A stretch of 6,609 bases of DNA, from assembly GCA_017964705.1 (NCBI GenBank), contig JAGCRL010000054.1, forward strand, positions 1-6,609, read 5' to 3'. Both the position numbers and the translations under genes were made by a program. The notes below the pieces were generated by a model. That model saw only the letters and a program-made list of their open reading frames with translations. It was not told where the DNA came from and searched no databases. Shown here in pieces: positions 5,969-6,609 of this stretch (position 1 is the first letter of the stretch; each line of letters starts with the position of its first letter). This DNA comes from Alphaproteobacteria bacterium (GTDB lineage: Bacteria; Pseudomonadota; Alphaproteobacteria; RF32; CAG-239).

Positions 5969-5996
5969 ATAATAATACATAAATTTTATTTGTGAA
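5969..5996 (-). promoter_or_regulatory. candidate ctrA promoter with a GANTC site in the -35
   Basis: On the minus strand TTCACA (5996-5991; five of six -35 bases) and TATTAT (5974-5969; five of six -10 bases) are 16 bp apart. Initiation near 5962 gives a short leader to the ATG at 5935. The sequence GAATC at 5994-5998 overlaps the -35 and fits GANTC, the target of the alphaproteobacterial cell-cycle methylase CcrM. In Caulobacter a GANTC site in the ctrA P1 promoter links its activity to methylation state. The same role here is inference. Confidence 0.5.
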
Positions 5997-6010
5997 TCAT
6001 TGAATGGGGG

Positions 6011-6030
6011 TTGTTAATAATTATTAACAA
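6011..6030. promoter_or_regulatory. perfect 20-bp palindrome between ctrA and the SOD-ankyrin gene
   Basis: TTGTTAATAATTATTAACAA is its own reverse complement, with no central gap; symmetry stops at 6010/6031. It is upstream of the ctrA -35 and overlaps the -35 of the rightward promoter. It is therefore well placed to bind a dimeric regulator that affects one or both genes. It lacks a GC-rich stem and following T-run, so it is not a terminator. The regulator is unknown. Confidence 0.5.
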
Positions 6031-6054
6031 ATTTAAAATATGTTTTAATATAAT
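6024..6054 (+). promoter_or_regulatory. candidate promoter of the SOD-ankyrin gene
   Basis: TTAACA (6024-6029; five of six -35 bases) and a perfect TATAAT (6049-6054) are 19 bp apart, slightly longer than ideal. Initiation near 6061 gives a leader of about 42 nt. The -35 lies in the right half of the 20-bp palindrome, so a protein bound there would probably interfere with transcription. Confidence 0.4.
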
Positions 6055-6102
6055 ACGTTAGGACTTGTTATAAAGTGATAATTTTATTTGAGGAGAAAAA
6101 AT

Positions 6103-6609
6103 ATGTTAGAATTAATGAACTTACCTTTTGCAGAAAATGCATTATCACCAACTATTTCGGAACAGACCGTTAAGTTCCATTATGACAAGCATCATCGAGC
6201 CTATGTTGATAAGGTTAATGAATTGATTGTGGGTAGTGTTTTTCAGGATATGCCGGTAGAAGATATCATTTTACACACAGTCGATAGACCGGCGCATGTG
6301 GTTCTTTATAACAATGCCGGACAGGTATATAACCATAATGTTTATTGGAATTCTATCGGATTTTGGGATAAGCTTGATGATGCCACAAAAGCAGAAATTA
6401 TGGCCACATTTAAAGGTAAAGATTTGCTAATGGAAAAGCTTGTTGATGAAGCGATGAAAGTATTTGGCAGCGGGTGGGTTTGGCTTGTTCGTGATGCGCA
6501 AAGTAATTATAGAGTTATATCAACAAAAAATGGTGATACCCCTTTGACCGTTGCATGTAAAAATGGAAATGAGGAAATAATAAAATTTTTAGTTGAACAT
6601 GGAGCTGAT
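6103..6609 (+). CDS. Fe-type superoxide dismutase fused in frame to ankyrin repeat (3' end outside window)
   Basis: 169 codons are visible with no stop. ATG 6103 follows AGGAG (6091-6095) by seven bases. Residues 1-149 align with Fe-SOD: LPFAENALSPTIS, then KFHYDKHHRAYV with ligand H26, H30/H31 and Y34; NNAGQVYNHNVYW with ligand H78 and Q74, the Fe-type glutamine; and FGSGWVWLV (121-129). STKNGDTPLT (140-149) matches the SOD segment STSNAGTPLT. SOD should then continue to DVWEHAYY, which holds the last two ligands (Asp and His). Instead the text becomes VACKNGNEEIIKFLVEHGAD (150-169), a clear ankyrin unit. NGDTPLT itself also fits the start of an ankyrin repeat. As seen, the active site is incomplete. 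The SOD remainder might resume after an ankyrin insertion, or be lost. No signal peptide is present, so the product is probably cytoplasmic. Confidence 0.88.
   Translation, partial: MLELMNLPFAENALSPTISEQTVKFHYDKHHRAYVDKVNELIVGSVFQDMPVEDIILHTVDRPAHVVLYNNAGQVYNHNVYWNSIGFWDKLDDATKAEIMATFKGKDLLMEKLVDEAMKVFGSGWVWLVRDAQSNYRVISTKNGDTPLTVACKNGNEEIIKFLVEHGAD

Noticed and set aside
5936..5980. Upstream ATG giving ctrA 15 extra residues
   Set aside because: The extension ([15 protein letters not shown]) is translated from leader and promoter DNA, while the Shine-Dalgarno is spaced for the MRVLLIEDD start, as in known CtrA proteins.
6011..6048. CtrA binding boxes (TTAA-N7-TTAA) upstream of ctrA
   Set aside because: Four TTAA tetramers are present, but consecutive spacings are 6, 5 and 8 bases, none the required 7; TTAA is common in such AT-rich DNA.

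Overview
The window looks like AT-rich chromosomal DNA from an uncultured or host-associated alphaproteobacterium. The strongest evidence is a complete ctrA gene. CtrA is a cell-cycle response regulator largely confined to Alphaproteobacteria, and this copy is nearly collinear with the Caulobacter protein. I cannot name the genus.

Layout, left to right. Positions 1-601 hold the 3' end of an outer-membrane DUF4105/Lnb-like protein (+). Positions 674-2071 encode a complete Na+-dependent transporter of the neurotransmitter:sodium symporter (NSS) family (+). Positions 2072-2294 are intergenic, with an 18-bp direct repeat and two hairpin terminators, one for each converging gene. A small three-helix membrane protein follows on the minus strand (2295-2570). 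From 2571 to 2897 there is no credible protein gene. Instead there are two divergent promoters and a roughly 185-nt, strongly structured RNA that ends in an intrinsic terminator. Just downstream are an unrecognised 92-aa protein (2898-3176, +) and a large exported ankyrin-repeat protein (3264-5141, +). A bidirectional terminator (5200-5233) separates the ankyrin gene from convergent ctrA (5249-5935, -). The region between ctrA and the last gene holds a ctrA promoter with a GANTC site, a perfect 20-bp palindrome and a promoter for the rightward gene.

The most unusual item is the last gene (6103 to the window edge, +). It begins as a normal Fe-type superoxide dismutase. At the conserved TPLT segment it passes in frame into an ankyrin repeat, before the last two metal ligands would appear. 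Either it is a chimera whose SOD is truncated and probably inactive, or an ankyrin array has been inserted into SOD. The window ends before this can be settled.

The second item of interest is the structured RNA at about 2691-2878. It has a near-consensus promoter, a long closing helix, an apparent three-way junction, a possible pseudoknot and a terminator. I could not assign it to a known RNA family.

The genes do not form one obvious pathway. The common threads are ankyrin repeats in two proteins about 1 kb apart and envelope-located products. All assignments come from reading the sequence; no database search was made.
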